Of a DNA stretch of 27,935 nucleotides, positions 7,387 to 15,147 are shown piece by piece. Both the position numbers and the translations under genes were made by a program. This stretch comes from an uncultured Aquimonas sp. Lineage in GTDB: Bacteria; Pseudomonadota; Gammaproteobacteria; Xanthomonadales; Xanthomonadaceae. The stretch covers positions 1 through 27,935 of the forward strand of contig NZ_CALART010000016.1 in NCBI RefSeq assembly GCF_937888285.1, written 5' to 3'. Positions within the stretch are counted from its first letter, which is position 1. Each line of letters opens with the position of its first letter. The notes beneath the pieces were generated by a model. The model ran no database searches. It saw nothing but the letters and a program-made list of their open reading frames with translations, and was not told where the DNA came from.

Positions 7387-7644
7387 TCAGCCCGTGAGCT
7401 TCTTGACGAGGGCGATGTACTTCTCCATCGCAGCCTCCTGCGAAGTGCCGGCCAGCTTCGCCCAGGCCTCGTACTTGGCGGTGCCGACGAAGTCGAAGAA
7501 GCCCGGCTTGGGGCCGCTGACATCGCCTTCTGCGCCCTGCTTGTAGAGCGCGTACAGCTGCAGCAGGGTGTCGTTGTCGGGGCGGTCCGGCAGCGATTTC
7601 ACGGCCACGGACGCAGCTTCGAAGCGGCTCTTCAGGTCACTCAT
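7387..7644 (-). CDS. Acyl-CoA-binding protein (ACBP)
   Basis: This 85-residue cytoplasmic protein matches ACBP in length and in its core motifs: LYALYKQGAEGD, GPKPGFFDFVGTAKYEAW and a final helix AMEKYIALVKKL. ACBPs are four-helix bundles that bind long-chain acyl-CoA and carry it to acyltransferases or reductases. The start at 7644 is preceded by GGGGGA; an upstream in-frame ATG at 7704 would add an Arg/Pro-rich leader unlike the family. It precedes the TetR-type regulator. The family is common in eukaryotes and patchy in bacteria. Its presence near a fatty acyl-CoA reductase and a wax synthase fits a role as acyl-CoA carrier for storage lipid synthesis. Confidence 0.93.
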   Translation of the reverse strand: MSDLKSRFEAASVAVKSLPDRPDNDTLLQLYALYKQGAEGDVSGPKPGFFDFVGTAKYEAWAKLAGTSQEAAMEKYIALVKKLTG

Positions 7645-7799
7645 GGATTCCCCCGGGGGCGACTGGCTGGCAGCGCGACGCGCTGAAGGCCGCGTTGATA
7701 GCACGCGTGCGAAACAGGGGTCAAACGTGGACGGCGCGCGCAGGTCCTGCGCGCGCCGTCCGTTCTGCCTCGCAGCGGTGCCGCGCGGCTGCCGGTGGC

Positions 7800-9794
7800 T
7801 CAGGTGCCGATGATGCCGCCGTCATTCTTGGTCACGATCACGGTCGCCGAGCGCGGCCGTGCGCCGTTGCCGTCCGGCCAGCTGCTGCCGTCCGCCGGAT
7901 GCTGGATGTTCACGAACATGGTGCGCAGGTCGGGGGTGCAGACCACGCCGGTGACTTCGCAGCCCACGGGACCGACAAGGAAGCGGCGGATGTCGCCGGT
8001 GGCCGGGTCCACCGCCAGCATCTGGTTGTTGCCGAAGGGGCCGGAGTTCAGCTGGCTGCCGCTCATGTCGGTCTGGATCCACAGCAGACCGCCGTCGTCG
8101 AACCACAGGCCGTCGGGGCTGGCGTGGATCGAGTCGGCACTCAGCTTGGCCGATGCGCCGGCGGCCGGGTTCGCGCTGTCGGCTTCGGTGCCGGAGAGCA
8201 TGAAGATGTCCCAGCTGAAGCGGGTCGCGGCATGGTCGTTGCCGGCCTCCTGCCAGCGCACGATGTGGCCGAAGGGGTTCGGGCCGCGCGGGTTGGAGGC
8301 ATCCGCCTGCGCGGCGGTACGGCCGCTGTTGTTGGTCAGGGCGAAGTAGACCTGGCCATTGCGCGGGTCAATCGCGCCCCACTCCGGGCGGTCCATCTTG
8401 GTGGCACCCGCGACGTCGGCCGCCAGTCGGGTGTTGACCAGCACATCGGCCTGGCTGCTGAAGCTGACGCCGGCCGCCTGGGCCTTGGCCATGAAGCCGG
8501 CATCGCTGAAGTCCAGCGGCAGCCATTCGCCGCTGCCGTCGGCGTTGAACTTCGCGACGTACAGGGTGCCGCGATCAAGCGCGTTCTTCGCCACCGTCAA
8601 TGGCGCGGGCAGATAGACGTCGCGGGTGACGAACTTGTAGATGTACTCGTTCTGCGAATCGTCGCCGGAGTAGAACACCATCGGTCGACCGATCACGACC
8701 GGGGCGAACACGCAGCCCTCGTGGGCGAAGCGACCCATCGCTGTGCGCTTCACCGGCATGGCGGTCGGGTCGCTGGGATCGATCTCGAGGATCCAGCCCT
8801 GCCCATTGGGTTCGTTGCGGAAGTCGGAGGCCGCAGCGCCGCTGCCGGCGGTGGCGTTGAAGCGCTCTTCTACGGTTTCCCAGCGGTAGCGGCTGGCGCT
8901 GGTCGGCACGCCGTAACGGCTCTGCTCGCGGGGGCGGGTGCCGGTGTTGACGAAATAGCCGGCCCAGTTCTCCTCGCAGGTCAGATAGGTGCCCCAGGGG
9001 GTGTAGCCGTGCGCGCAGTTGTTGATGGTGCCGCGGGTGCGGGTGCCGTCCGGGCTGTACTTGGTCACGACGAAGCTGGAGCCGCGGACCGGGCCACCGA
9101 TCTCGCAGGGCGTGTTGGCGGTGATGCGGCGGTTGTACTGCGAGCCGGTCACCACGTTCCAGCTGCCGTTCGCCTGGCGGGCGATTTCCATCACGCTGAC
9201 GCCGTGGGCGGCGATTTCCTTGCGCACGTCGTCCGGCAGGCGCTTGCCGTCGACCAGCACCTGGCCCTGCGGATGCAGCTCGCTCTGCTCGATGTACTCG
9301 TGGTTCATCACCAGCAGGCCGCGGCTGTTGCGCTCTTCCTGGCGGCCGCCCAGCGGGAAGTAGTGCATGCCGTCATGGTTCTGGCCGATGGTCTTTTCCT
9401 GGTCGGCGCCGGTGTTGCTGCCGTCCGCCTTGTAGGCGGGCGAATCAGGGAACAGGGCGTCGCCCCAGCGGAAGGCCGGTCGCGCGGTATAGCCGGGCGG
9501 CACGGTCACCGTGTCGAGGCGATTGACGGCGATCGGCTGGAAGCCCGGGCGCCGCGGAAGGGGCAGGGGCAGCGACTTCTCGCCCTTCAGGAAGCCCATC
9601 TGCGGCTTGCCGGCCGCCAGCACCTCCTGGCTGACGAACATCGCACCCACCGCCGCAGCAAGGCCGCCCTTGAGCAGATCGCGACGGCTGCGGCTGGCCA
9701 GCACATCGGCGAAGTGGGCGTTGCCGGAGCGATTGCTGTCCTCGAAGTCGAAGTCCTCGGGGCCGTAGGGAAGGGGGCTGGCGTCTTTCTGCAT
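7800..9794 (-). CDS. phoX: PhoX-family (DUF839) alkaline phosphatase, Tat-exported
   Basis: This 664-residue protein has a twin-arginine signal (SRSRRDLLKGG, RR at 37-38, then a hydrophobic stretch ending VLAAG), so it should be exported folded. The body has the PhoX/DUF839 pattern: NTPCEIGGPVRG..., AHGYTPWGTYLTCEENWAGY, HEGCVFAPVVIG, and near the C-terminus DGLWFDDGGLLWIQTDMSG and MFVNIQHP. PhoX enzymes are Ca/Fe-dependent phosphomonoesterases that release phosphate outside the cytoplasm. The start at 9794 has GGAG 7 nt upstream. The frame stays open far upstream, but that stretch is antisense to the reductase gene. It is divergent from the reductase across a 210-bp gap with a weak Pho-box-like site. 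A few DUF839 proteins have other or unknown roles. Confidence 0.9.
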   Translation of the reverse strand: MQKDASPLPYGPEDFDFEDSNRSGNAHFADVLASRSRRDLLKGGLAAAVGAMFVSQEVLAAGKPQMGFLKGEKSLPLPLPRRPGFQPIAVNRLDTVTVPPGYTARPAFRWGDALFPDSPAYKADGSNTGADQEKTIGQNHDGMHYFPLGGRQEERNSRGLLVMNHEYIEQSELHPQGQVLVDGKRLPDDVRKEIAAHGVSVMEIARQANGSWNVVTGSQYNRRITANTPCEIGGPVRGSSFVVTKYSPDGTRTRGTINNCAHGYTPWGTYLTCEENWAGYFVNTGTRPREQSRYGVPTSASRYRWETVEERFNATAGSGAAASDFRNEPNGQGWILEIDPSDPTAMPVKRTAMGRFAHEGCVFAPVVIGRPMVFYSGDDSQNEYIYKFVTRDVYLPAPLTVAKNALDRGTLYVAKFNADGSGEWLPLDFSDAGFMAKAQAAGVSFSSQADVLVNTRLAADVAGATKMDRPEWGAIDPRNGQVYFALTNNSGRTAAQADASNPRGPNPFGHIVRWQEAGNDHAATRFSWDIFMLSGTEADSANPAAGASAKLSADSIHASPDGLWFDDGGLLWIQTDMSGSQLNSGPFGNNQMLAVDPATGDIRRFLVGPVGCEVTGVVCTPDLRTMFVNIQHPADGSSWPDGNGARPRSATVIVTKNDGGIIGT

Positions 9795-9884
9795 GGCGGG
9801 CTCCAGGTGCCGGGAGGGATTTCCCGAAGCGCGCAAGCATCGAAGTCCGGCATGACCAAACCGGGTCAGTTGGGTTGCAGGGCG

Positions 9885-9902
9885 ATGAAGCCCGCATGAC
9901 GG
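9885..9902 (-). promoter_or_regulatory. Weak Pho-box-like site upstream of phoX
   Basis: Read on the minus strand, CCGTCAT-GCGG-GCTTCAT resembles two CTGTCAT half-sites separated by the expected 4 nt. The first half matches 6 of 7 positions and the second 4 of 7. It ends about 90 nt before the phoX start. The site is weak and is listed mainly because the half-site CCGTCAT recurs upstream of phoD (17918-17924). Confidence 0.25.
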
Positions 9903-10004
9903 GTAGGCGCGGCCGCGTTCCGGCGCTATCTTGGCGCGCACACCATGCGGCGCCGGACGGGGGTTCGTCGGGACGCGGCAGACGATCACGAGGGAGGGAC
10001 TGCA

Positions 10005-11987
10005 ATGAGCTATTTCGTCACCGGCGCCACCGGCTTCATCGGCCGCCATCTGGTCAGCAACCTGCTGAAGCGCAAGGGCACGGTGTACGTGCTGGTGCGC
10101 AAGAGTTCGCAGGCCAAGCTCCGCGACATCGGCGAGCGCATGGGCTGGGACATGGCGCGGGTGCAGCCGGTGGTGGGCGACTTGGCGAAGCCCAGGCTTG
10201 GCGTCAGTCCGGCCCAGCTCAAGGCCCTGTCCGGCAAGGTCAAGCACTTCTTCCACCTGGCCGCGATCTACGACCTCGCCGCCAGCGCCGAGGCGCAGAT
10301 CGGTCCCAACGTCGACGGCACCCGCCACGCCATCGAGTGTGCGGAAGCGATCGGCGCCAAGACCTTCCATCACACCAGCTCGATCGCCGTGGCTGGGCTC
10401 TACAGCGGCGTGTTCCGCGAGGACATGTTCGCCGAGGCGGAGAAGCTCGATCACCCGTACTTCCGCACCAAGCATGAGGCCGAGAAGGTCGTTCGCGAGC
10501 ACTGCAGCATTCCCTTCCGCATCTACCGCCCGTCGATGGTCATCGGCCACTCGAAGACCGGCGAGATCGACAAGATCGACGGGCCCTACTACTTCTTCAC
10601 CCTGATCAAGAAGCTGCGCAGCCTGCTTCCGCCGTGGATGCCGACCATCGGCATCGAGGGCGGGCGCATGAACATGGTGCCGGTTGACTACGTGGCCGAT
10701 GCGATGGACTGCATCGCCCACAAGCCCGGCCTCGATGGCGGCTGCTTCCACCTGACCGACCCCGCGCCGCGGCGCATCGGCGAGGTGCTGAACCTGTTCG
10801 CCCGCGCTGGCCACGCGCCACAGATGAGCATGCGGCTGGACGCGCGCATGTTCAGCTTCATTCCCGCGCCGGTGCGCATGGCGCTGGGCAGTCTCGCCCC
10901 GGTCAAGCGCTTCACCGGCATGGTGTTGAAGGACCTCGGCATTCCGTCCTCGGTGCTGGGCCTGATCAACTACCCGACCCGCTTCGACTGCCGCGAGACC
11001 GAGCGTGCGCTCAAGGGCTCGGGCATCCGCGTTCCCGATCTGGAGACCTACGCGTGGCGCCTGTGGGACCACTGGGAGCGCCATCTCGACCCCGAGCTGT
11101 TCGTCGACCGCTCGCTGCGCGGGCGGGTCGAGGGCAAGGTCGTGCTGATCACCGGCGCCTCGTCCGGCATCGGCCGCTCTGCGGCCTTCAAGCTGGCGGC
11201 GGCGGGTGCGGTGACGGTCATCGTCGCGCGCGGCCAGGAGGAGCTGTTCAAGACCCGCGACGAGATCATCGCCGCCGGTGGCAACTGTCATGCCTATACC
11301 GCTGATCTCGCCGAGCTGAGCTCCTGCGACGAGCTGCTGCGCCAGGTGATGGCAGACCATGGGCGGGTGGACATCCTGGTCAACAATGCCGGCCGTTCGA
11401 TCCGGCGTTCGATCGCGCTGTCCTACGACCGCTTCCACGATTTCGAGCGGACCATGCAGCTCAACTACTTCGGCTCGCTGCGCCTGATCATGGGCGTGCT
11501 GCCGGGCATGAGCGAGCGCAAGCGCGGCCAGATCATCAACATCAGTTCGATCGGTGTGCTGGCGAACTCGCCGCGCTTCTCGGCCTACGTGGCCTCGAAG
11601 GCGGCGCTGGATGCCTTCAGCCGCTGCGCGCAGGGCGAGTTCTCGGGCCACGGCATCGCCTTCACCACGATCAACATGCCGCTGGTGCGCACGCCGATGA
11701 TCGCGCCGACCAAGATGTACGACTCGGTGCCGACGATCTCGCCGGACGAGGCCGCCGACCTGATCGTGCAGGCGGTGATCGAACGCCCGGCGCGCATCGC
11801 AACAAGGCTCGGCATCTTCTCGGCGGTGCTGAACGCGATCGCCCCCAAGGCCTACGAGGTGGTGATGAACACCGCCTTCCAGCTGTTCCCCGATTCGGCG
11901 GCAGCCCAGGGCCAGAAGGGCGGCGAAGTCCAGGCTTCGTCCGAGCAGATCGCGTTCGCGGCGCTGATGCGCGGCGTTCACTGGTGA
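10005..11987 (+). CDS. Two-domain fatty acyl-CoA reductase (fatty alcohol-forming)
   Basis: This 660-residue protein fuses two NAD(P)-binding reductases. Residues 1-370 form an extended SDR of the fatty acyl reductase / male-sterility type: GATGFIG at 7-13 and catalytic Y152xxxK156. Residues 375-660 form a classical SDR: TGASSGIG 383-390, NNAG 460-463, Ser514/515 and Y528xxxK532. Length and order match the Marinobacter-type reductase that turns acyl-CoA into fatty alcohol in four electrons, the alcohol then being esterified by a wax synthase. Both active sites look intact. The start follows AGGGAGGGA at ideal spacing. The gene is transcribed alone; possible partners here are the ACBP and the wax synthase. 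A mycobacterial-type acyl-CoA reductase making aldehyde is the alternative. Confidence 0.88.
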   Translation: MSYFVTGATGFIGRHLVSNLLKRKGTVYVLVRKSSQAKLRDIGERMGWDMARVQPVVGDLAKPRLGVSPAQLKALSGKVKHFFHLAAIYDLAASAEAQIGPNVDGTRHAIECAEAIGAKTFHHTSSIAVAGLYSGVFREDMFAEAEKLDHPYFRTKHEAEKVVREHCSIPFRIYRPSMVIGHSKTGEIDKIDGPYYFFTLIKKLRSLLPPWMPTIGIEGGRMNMVPVDYVADAMDCIAHKPGLDGGCFHLTDPAPRRIGEVLNLFARAGHAPQMSMRLDARMFSFIPAPVRMALGSLAPVKRFTGMVLKDLGIPSSVLGLINYPTRFDCRETERALKGSGIRVPDLETYAWRLWDHWERHLDPELFVDRSLRGRVEGKVVLITGASSGIGRSAAFKLAAAGAVTVIVARGQEELFKTRDEIIAAGGNCHAYTADLAELSSCDELLRQVMADHGRVDILVNNAGRSIRRSIALSYDRFHDFERTMQLNYFGSLRLIMGVLPGMSERKRGQIINISSIGVLANSPRFSAYVASKAALDAFSRCAQGEFSGHGIAFTTINMPLVRTPMIAPTKMYDSVPTISPDEAADLIVQAVIERPARIATRLGIFSAVLNAIAPKAYEVVMNTAFQLFPDSAAAQGQKGGEVQASSEQIAFAALMRGVHW

Positions 11988-12106
11988 TCGCGTGGCGGGG
12001 CCGCGCGGTTTGCCCGCGCGGTACCGGCCCGCGGCGCCTGCCTGTGCGCCGCCTCGGAGACTTGCGTCGCTGCGGCTGACGTCGAGGCGCAGGCCAGGAC
12101 GCGGGC

Positions 12107-12174
12107 AAAAAAAACCCGCCGGCCCGGTGGCTGCAGGGGAGGGATCTGCAGCAGCACTTCGTGGGCGGCGGGTT
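12107..12174 (-). terminator. Rho-independent terminator with long structured loop
   Basis: On the minus strand a 9-bp stem (AACCCGCCG at 12174-12166 with CGGCGGGTT at 12121-12113) runs into eight T residues (12114-12107), as expected for a terminator of the phasin gene that ends at 12239. The 44-nt loop holds an inner CTGCAG/CTGCAG stem that exposes ATCCCTCCC. A second hairpin (GCGCCCCG-ATG-CGGGGCGC, 12208-12226) without a T tract lies between the phasin stop and this element. The whole 3' region could also be the end of a small RNA. Confidence 0.7.
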
Positions 12175-12238
12175 CTACCAAGCGTCGTCCGGCAGGCCGG
12201 AAGACGCGCGCCCCGATGCGGGGCGCAAGTGGAAGCGG

Positions 12239-12925
12239 TTATTCGCTGGTGGCGGGCGCGTCGCTGGCGTCGACCTTCGGCGCTGCCTTGGCCTTCGGCT
12301 TGACGGCCTTCGCCGGCTTGGCGGTGGCGCTGGCCGCGGGCTTGGCCTTGCGGGCGGTGGCGGCCTTGGCGGCGGGCTTCTTCGCCGGGCTCGCCTTGGC
12401 GGCGGGCTTGGCAGCCGGCTTGGGGCTGGCCTTCGGCGCGGCGCCCAGCTTCTTGAGTTCCTGGGTCAGTGCGTCGACGCGCTTGGAGAGGTGGCCAAGA
12501 TCCTCATGGCCCGGCACGCCGAGACGATTCAGTGCGCGCTGCACGCGCTCTTCGAAGATCTTCTCGAGCTTGTCCCAGGTGTCGGTGGCGCGGTCGCGCA
12601 CCTGCTCGACGCGGTTCTCGACGGCATCGCGCACGGCGTCGACGCGGCCGGTCGCCAGCTTGCGAGTCTTCTGTTCGATGCTCGAACCTTCCTTGACCAG
12701 GTTCTCGAACAGGCGCGAGCCTTCTTCCTGGGCCCGGTTGAAGGCGCCCATGCCGGCCAGCCAGATGCCCTGGGCGGATTCCATGATCGAACGCGACAGC
12801 GTTTCGGCCTTGCCGCCGAGCGCAGCCACGGGCGACTTCGGCGCTGACTTCTTCGACGCCGGCTTCGCGGCCTTGGCGGCGGGCTTCGCGGGCGCCTTGG
12901 CGGCGGCTTTCTTGAACTTGGCCAT
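12239..12925 (-). CDS. Phasin-family granule-associated protein with AKP-rich tail
   Basis: This 228-residue protein has a phasin domain flanked by low-complexity basic segments. An Ala/Lys/Pro-rich head (1-35) leads to the domain (about 38-155), where ESAQGIWLAGMGAFNRAQEEG and LFENLVKEGSSIEQKTR match the polyhydroxyalkanoate granule-associated family. A heptad-rich helix (DLGHLSKRVDALTQELKKLG) and a tail of AAKP repeats follow (about 165-228). This is the layout of PhaF-type proteins, which coat storage granules and bind nucleoid DNA through the tail. The start has GAGGA about 8 nt upstream. The patatin gene lies 93 bp upstream on the same strand. With no PHA synthase here, the cargo could be wax ester or PHA granules. 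Confidence 0.85.
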   Translation of the reverse strand: MAKFKKAAAKAPAKPAAKAAKPASKKSAPKSPVAALGGKAETLSRSIMESAQGIWLAGMGAFNRAQEEGSRLFENLVKEGSSIEQKTRKLATGRVDAVRDAVENRVEQVRDRATDTWDKLEKIFEERVQRALNRLGVPGHEDLGHLSKRVDALTQELKKLGAAPKASPKPAAKPAAKASPAKKPAAKAATARKAKPAASATAKPAKAVKPKAKAAPKVDASDAPATSE

Positions 12926-13018
12926 GGTGGAATCCTCGGAGGGCGAGCGGGTCGATGAGCCGGCATGCTGCCGGTCCTGCCTAGAATAATCACACTATGG
13001 CCACGGCCCGCCGCTCGC

Positions 13019-14275
13019 TCAGCGTCGACGTCCCTTGCGCGGCGACTCGCTGCGCGCCTCGATCAGCTCTTCGATGTCGTCGAGTGCGCGCGACAGGCGC
13101 GCCGTCGTGCCGGTGTGGGGTCGATAGGCGCGACGGACGCCGTCCATCAGCGAGGGCTCGGGCGCGTCCAGCAGCTCGTCGCGCAGGCGCAGGCCCAGAC
13201 GGGTCAGGATCGGCTTCAGCGCTTCGCGCTGGCGGCCCAGGTCGCGCAGCGTCACCCGGTAGGCGTGCTCGCAGACGCGCTGGCGCGAGGAATAGCTGAA
13301 GGCGTTGGTGAAGAACACCTCGGCGTCGTCATGGTTTGGCTCGAAGATCAGCTGGTCGCTGTGCGCGTACTGCTGCGCGTACTTGGCGAGGCCCACCTGC
13401 ATGCGCGACTGCAGCAGGGTGCGGAAGGTCTGCGACAGCACCATCGGCAGTCCGCCCTCGGTGACCGAAGAAAGGCGCTCGCCGTCAGTGCCGCGCGCGG
13501 AGTGCCCGTCGTACGGCACCAGGGGATTGAGGCCGATGAACAGGTCGATGTCCTCGTCGAGCGCGACCGAACCATGCATGGTGCGGCGCAGGGCACCGTC
13601 GACCAGGTGGCGACCGTGCAGCTGCACTGGCGGGTACAGGCCGGGCAGGGCGGAGCTGGCCTGCACGGCGACCGAGATCGGCACGTCGTCCCAGCCGCTG
13701 GCGCCGAAGCGCACCGTTTCGCCGCTGTCGAGATCGACCGCGATCACGCGCAGCTTGCGCTTGAGCTCGCGGAAGTCGTTGCTGCGCCCGCGCCGGGTGA
13801 AGGCCTCGCGCAGGAACAGCTCGATGCCGCTGTTGTCGAACAGGCCGTTCGGGATCAGGCCGCCGAAGCGGCCCAGCAGATCGCCAATGCCGACCTCGCC
13901 GGGATGGCTCAGCGCGTTGCGCCAGAAGTCCAGCAGGAGTCGCGGCAGGCCGACCACGCGGCGCGCGTACTCGAAGACCGCAGGGCGCAGGAAGGTCTCG
14001 GGCCGGAAACGCACGTCGCCGCTGTCGCCGGTCAGGAAGATCCGGCACATGGTGGCGGTGTCCATGCGATTGGCCAGCGACGCGGCCAGGAAGGCCCCCG
14101 AGCTGACGCCCACGTAGATCTCCAGCCGTGTCAGGTCCAGGCCTTCGATCGCATCGTCGAGCGCGCGCAGTGCGCCCAGTTCATACATGCCACCGATCGG
14201 TCCTCCGCCGGCGACGGCGAGGCCGATCCGCGGCTTGCGGCGAAGAGGGGCGGTGGCGGCCTGGATCGAGAGCAT
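13019..14275 (-). CDS. Patatin-like phospholipase / lipid acyl hydrolase
   Basis: This 418-residue patatin-fold serine hydrolase has the full set of motifs: oxyanion GGGPIGG (23-29), nucleophile elbow GVSSG with Ser58, and the dyad Asp226 in LVDGALR. Such enzymes cleave acyl chains from phospholipids or neutral lipids. No signal peptide is seen, so it is likely cytoplasmic or membrane-peripheral. It lies 93 bp upstream of the phasin gene on the same strand, which suggests a role in turnover of stored lipid or granule surface lipid. The start at 14275 lacks a clear ribosome site, but no better start precedes the glycine-rich loop. It is divergent from the FFLEELY-type gene (101-bp gap). Confidence 0.9.
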   Translation of the reverse strand: MLSIQAATAPLRRKPRIGLAVAGGGPIGGMYELGALRALDDAIEGLDLTRLEIYVGVSSGAFLAASLANRMDTATMCRIFLTGDSGDVRFRPETFLRPAVFEYARRVVGLPRLLLDFWRNALSHPGEVGIGDLLGRFGGLIPNGLFDNSGIELFLREAFTRRGRSNDFRELKRKLRVIAVDLDSGETVRFGASGWDDVPISVAVQASSALPGLYPPVQLHGRHLVDGALRRTMHGSVALDEDIDLFIGLNPLVPYDGHSARGTDGERLSSVTEGGLPMVLSQTFRTLLQSRMQVGLAKYAQQYAHSDQLIFEPNHDDAEVFFTNAFSYSSRQRVCEHAYRVTLRDLGRQREALKPILTRLGLRLRDELLDAPEPSLMDGVRRAYRPHTGTTARLSRALDDIEELIEARSESPRKGRRR

Positions 14276-14376
14276 GCGCTAGGGTATGGCGGTAGGGTCC
14301 CCGAGTGTAGTCGCAGCCGCCCCTTTTCGCGGCTGCCTGCCGACCCACTACGTGCCCGAACTGCGACCATCGTCGA

Positions 14377-15093
14377 ATGCGAACCGACCATCCTCTAGCG
14401 CTGAGACTCGCCCGGCTGATCCAGGCCAACCAGCGCCTGCGCGATGCGCAGGCCGCGCCCGCCAATGCCTCGCCCTGGCTGCCCCTGCTGCAGCGCTGGC
14501 AGGCCAAGCGCCTCGAGGCGAGCTTCCGGAATTTCCTCGAACGTCCTGACACCCGCCCAGCGGCCGGGTTCTTCCTCTCCGACCTCTATGGGGACCACGA
14601 CGTCAGCGCGCGTGACGCCGGCGTGGCGCGGATCGTGCCGCGCCTGCTGCGACTGCTGCCCGAAGAATTCATCCTGACCGCGGCGGATGCCATCGAGCTT
14701 GGCGCGCTCAGCCATGCGCTCGACCTGCGCATGGTCGAGCGCCTGATCCGGCGCTGCGGCGGCGATGCCCGGGAGATCGACGCCGCGACCTACGCCCAGG
14801 CCTATCGCGACTGTGGCCTGCCGCGCCTGCGACGCCGGCAGATCGACCTGATCATCGAGGTCGGGCATGCGCTGGATGCGGCGGTCCGGCACCCCATGCT
14901 GGGCCGCGTGCTCAAGCTCTCCCGCGTGCCGGCACGCATGGCGGGGCTGTGGGAGCTGCAGCAGTTCCTGGAGCGCGGCTTTGCCGCCTTCGCGCGCCTC
15001 GGAGGCGCCGGCGAGTTCCTGACGACGATCGAGCGGCAGGAGCGCGAGGTCAGTCGGCGGCTGTTTGCAGGTCATCCCAGGCCGTTTGCCTGA
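14377..15093 (+). CDS. FFLEELY-motif-type protein, unknown function
   Basis: This 238-residue, Arg/Leu-rich helical protein has no signal peptide or membrane segment. The stretch GFFLSDLYGDHDVSARDAG (about 64-82) resembles the FFLEELY motif of a family I associate with Xanthomonadaceae, here with SD in place of EE. No enzyme motif is apparent. It is divergent from the patatin gene; similar pairing in relatives would hint at a shared lipid-linked role, but I cannot check this. No strong ribosome site precedes the start. Function is unknown. Confidence 0.75.
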   Translation: MRTDHPLALRLARLIQANQRLRDAQAAPANASPWLPLLQRWQAKRLEASFRNFLERPDTRPAAGFFLSDLYGDHDVSARDAGVARIVPRLLRLLPEEFILTAADAIELGALSHALDLRMVERLIRRCGGDAREIDAATYAQAYRDCGLPRLRRRQIDLIIEVGHALDAAVRHPMLGRVLKLSRVPARMAGLWELQQFLERGFAAFARLGGAGEFLTTIERQEREVSRRLFAGHPRPFA

Positions 15094-15147
15094 ACGAAGG
15101 GCGGGGGCAGCTGATACGCGAGAGGCCGGCATCGCGTTCTTCGGGGC

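Noticed and set aside
7695..9899. A 734-residue plus-strand frame opposite phoX.
   Set aside because: No recognisable domain and no signal; phoX on the minus strand is complete.
9795..11981. The phoX frame stays open for 729 more codons on the minus strand, suggesting a 1393-residue protein.
   Set aside because: It is fully antisense to the well-supported reductase gene; the translation is rich in His, Arg, Gln and Val without domain sense. A Tat signal and ribosome site mark the true start at 9794.
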